Shown here: piece by piece, positions 4,888 to 5,558 of the stretch
How the letters are laid out: every line of letters starts with the position of its first letter
How positions within the stretch are numbered: position 1 is the first letter of the stretch
Made by a program: the position numbers and the translations under genes
Source of the DNA: Spirochaetaceae bacterium
Lineage (GTDB): Bacteria > Spirochaetota > Spirochaetia > Treponematales > Breznakiellaceae
Direction of reading: 5' to 3'
Length of the DNA stretch: 5,558 bases
Assembly (NCBI GenBank): GCA_031258335.1
Contig: JAIRMY010000022.1
Coordinates: 1 to 5,558, forward strand
Notes under the pieces: generated by a model
Databases searched by the model: none
What the model saw: only the letters and a program-made list of their open reading frames with translations
Told to the model about the DNA's origin: nothing

Positions 4888-5558
4888 ATGTTTAGAGGAT
4901 TAACCATGCGCGCGCAGCGGATTTTGGCTGTTGATGCGCAAACTGAGACACGGCGTTACTACTCCGCGCAACTTGAACCGGAGCACATCCTGCTCGCCAT
5001 CCTGCGCGACGCCGACAGCGTGGCTTTCAAGGCGCTGGAATTCCTGCAAGTCGATATAGCGCAGGCCCGGAAGACGCTGGAAAGCATAGTCCTGTTCGAG
5101 GACAAAAATCCGGTTAAGTACGGCGTTTTCACATCCAACGCCGCGCCGCCGTCCAAGCGGACTAAGTTGTTGCTACAGCAGGCGGCGGAGGAAAGCCGCA
5201 GGCTTGGCAGCGGCGGCATAGGGACGGAACACATACTGCTTGCCGCCCTTTACGAGGCGGATTCCTGCATCCATACCTTGCTTGCCGATCAGAATGCCGA
5301 TGCCAACGTGCTCCGTCTTGTTTTGCAGACAAACTTCAGCCGTAAGTCCGGCGGCGCGGAGGCTAACGGCCATTCTTCCTGTTTTCAACCGCTGGTAATG
5401 GGGGGCGCTCCCGTGTGCCTAGAGCGGGCTCTCAAGTCTCAGAACAGCTCCACCGCCACTCCGGCCCTTGATCAGTTTACCCGCAACCTAACCGACCTTG
5501 CGCTGGACGGCGAGCTTGACCCGGTGATAGGCAGGGACAAGGAGATCATGCGTATGAT
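4888..5558 (+). CDS. clpC: ClpC-type AAA+ unfoldase, N-terminal part (runs off the window)
   Basis: The first 223 codons of a ClpC-like Hsp100 protein; the rest lies beyond the right end. ClpC is a cytosolic hexameric unfoldase that feeds ClpP. The double Clp N-domain is visible: repeat 1 (about 7-70) with RAQRIL and LEPEHILLAIL, repeat 2 (about 88-148) with LLQQAAEESRRLG and IGTEHILLAAL. After a flexible linker (about 151-190) the first AAA module begins with PALDQFTRNLTDLALDGELD followed by PVIGRDKEIMRM, the signature stretch just before Walker A. Start 4888 is chosen because MFRGLT-RAQR aligns with the usual MF-x-x-(F/L)T-x-RAQ beginning of ClpC, although no ribosome site precedes it. The ATG at 4906 has AGAGGA six nt upstream and would give a form six residues shorter. 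The frame is also open for about 315 nt upstream, which could mislead a gene caller. Confidence 0.88.
   Translation, partial: MFRGLTMRAQRILAVDAQTETRRYYSAQLEPEHILLAILRDADSVAFKALEFLQVDIAQARKTLESIVLFEDKNPVKYGVFTSNAAPPSKRTKLLLQQAAEESRRLGSGGIGTEHILLAALYEADSCIHTLLADQNADANVLRLVLQTNFSRKSGGAEANGHSSCFQPLVMGGAPVCLERALKSQNSSTATPALDQFTRNLTDLALDGELDPVIGRDKEIMRM
4894..4908 (+). promoter_or_regulatory. Shine-Dalgarno and alternative start inside clpC
   Basis: AGAGGA (4894-4899) lies six nt before an in-frame ATG (4906-4908), within the first codons of the longer form. It is a textbook ribosome site, so both a leaderless 4888 form and an SD-led 4906 form are possible from one transcript. Confidence 0.55.

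Noticed and set aside
4959..5388. Minus-strand frames across clpC
   Set aside because: Antisense shadows of the clear Clp N-domain coding sequence; low-complexity Ala/Ser-rich translations.

Overview
The window looks like a spirochaete chromosome, most plausibly a Treponema-like one. The evidence is a tightly overlapping minus-strand trio (membrane-anchored M23 peptidase, bactofilin, YaaR/DUF327 protein) beside a ClpC whose N-terminus reads MFRGLT-RAQRIL. I could not run a search, so this placement rests on remembered family patterns and is moderate at best.

Layout, left to right. (1) Positions 1-86 hold a GC-rich stretch with overlapping hairpins. It includes one copy of a ~40-bp repeat whose second, inverted copy sits at about 1965-2013. 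(2) Between the two copies lies a clearly AT-richer module on the minus strand: an AAA/ABC-type ATPase (503-1744) directly followed by a small partner gene (87-502) that is broken by a frameshift or internal deletion. A good promoter for the pair lies at 1786-1813. (3) The gap 1745-2050 holds that promoter, three miniature stem-loops, a 10-bp direct repeat and the second repeat copy, but no convincing gene. (4) On the plus strand, 2051-2590 is a MazEF-type toxin-antitoxin module. The antitoxin is intact; the toxin keeps only about its first 50 residues and then runs antisense into the 3' end of yaaR. (5) Positions 2540-4599, minus strand, hold the M23 peptidase -> bactofilin -> yaaR operon. 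Its ORFs overlap by 14-17 nt and a near-consensus promoter lies at 4762-4790. (6) The 4600-4887 divergent intergenic region contains that promoter, a palindrome near its start point, a duplicated TTGACA element and the clpC promoter. (7) clpC begins at 4888 and runs off the right end.

The right half is housekeeping: cell-envelope and cytoskeleton morphogenesis, and AAA+ protein quality control. The left half is accessory and visibly decaying. A two-gene ATPase cassette of the kind often seen among defence or TA-like genes and a MazEF module have both lost one partner. The most interesting points are the repeat-flanked ATPase cassette with its disrupted partner, the truncated MazF beside an intact antitoxin, and the apparently leaderless clpC start with an alternative SD-led start six codons downstream.
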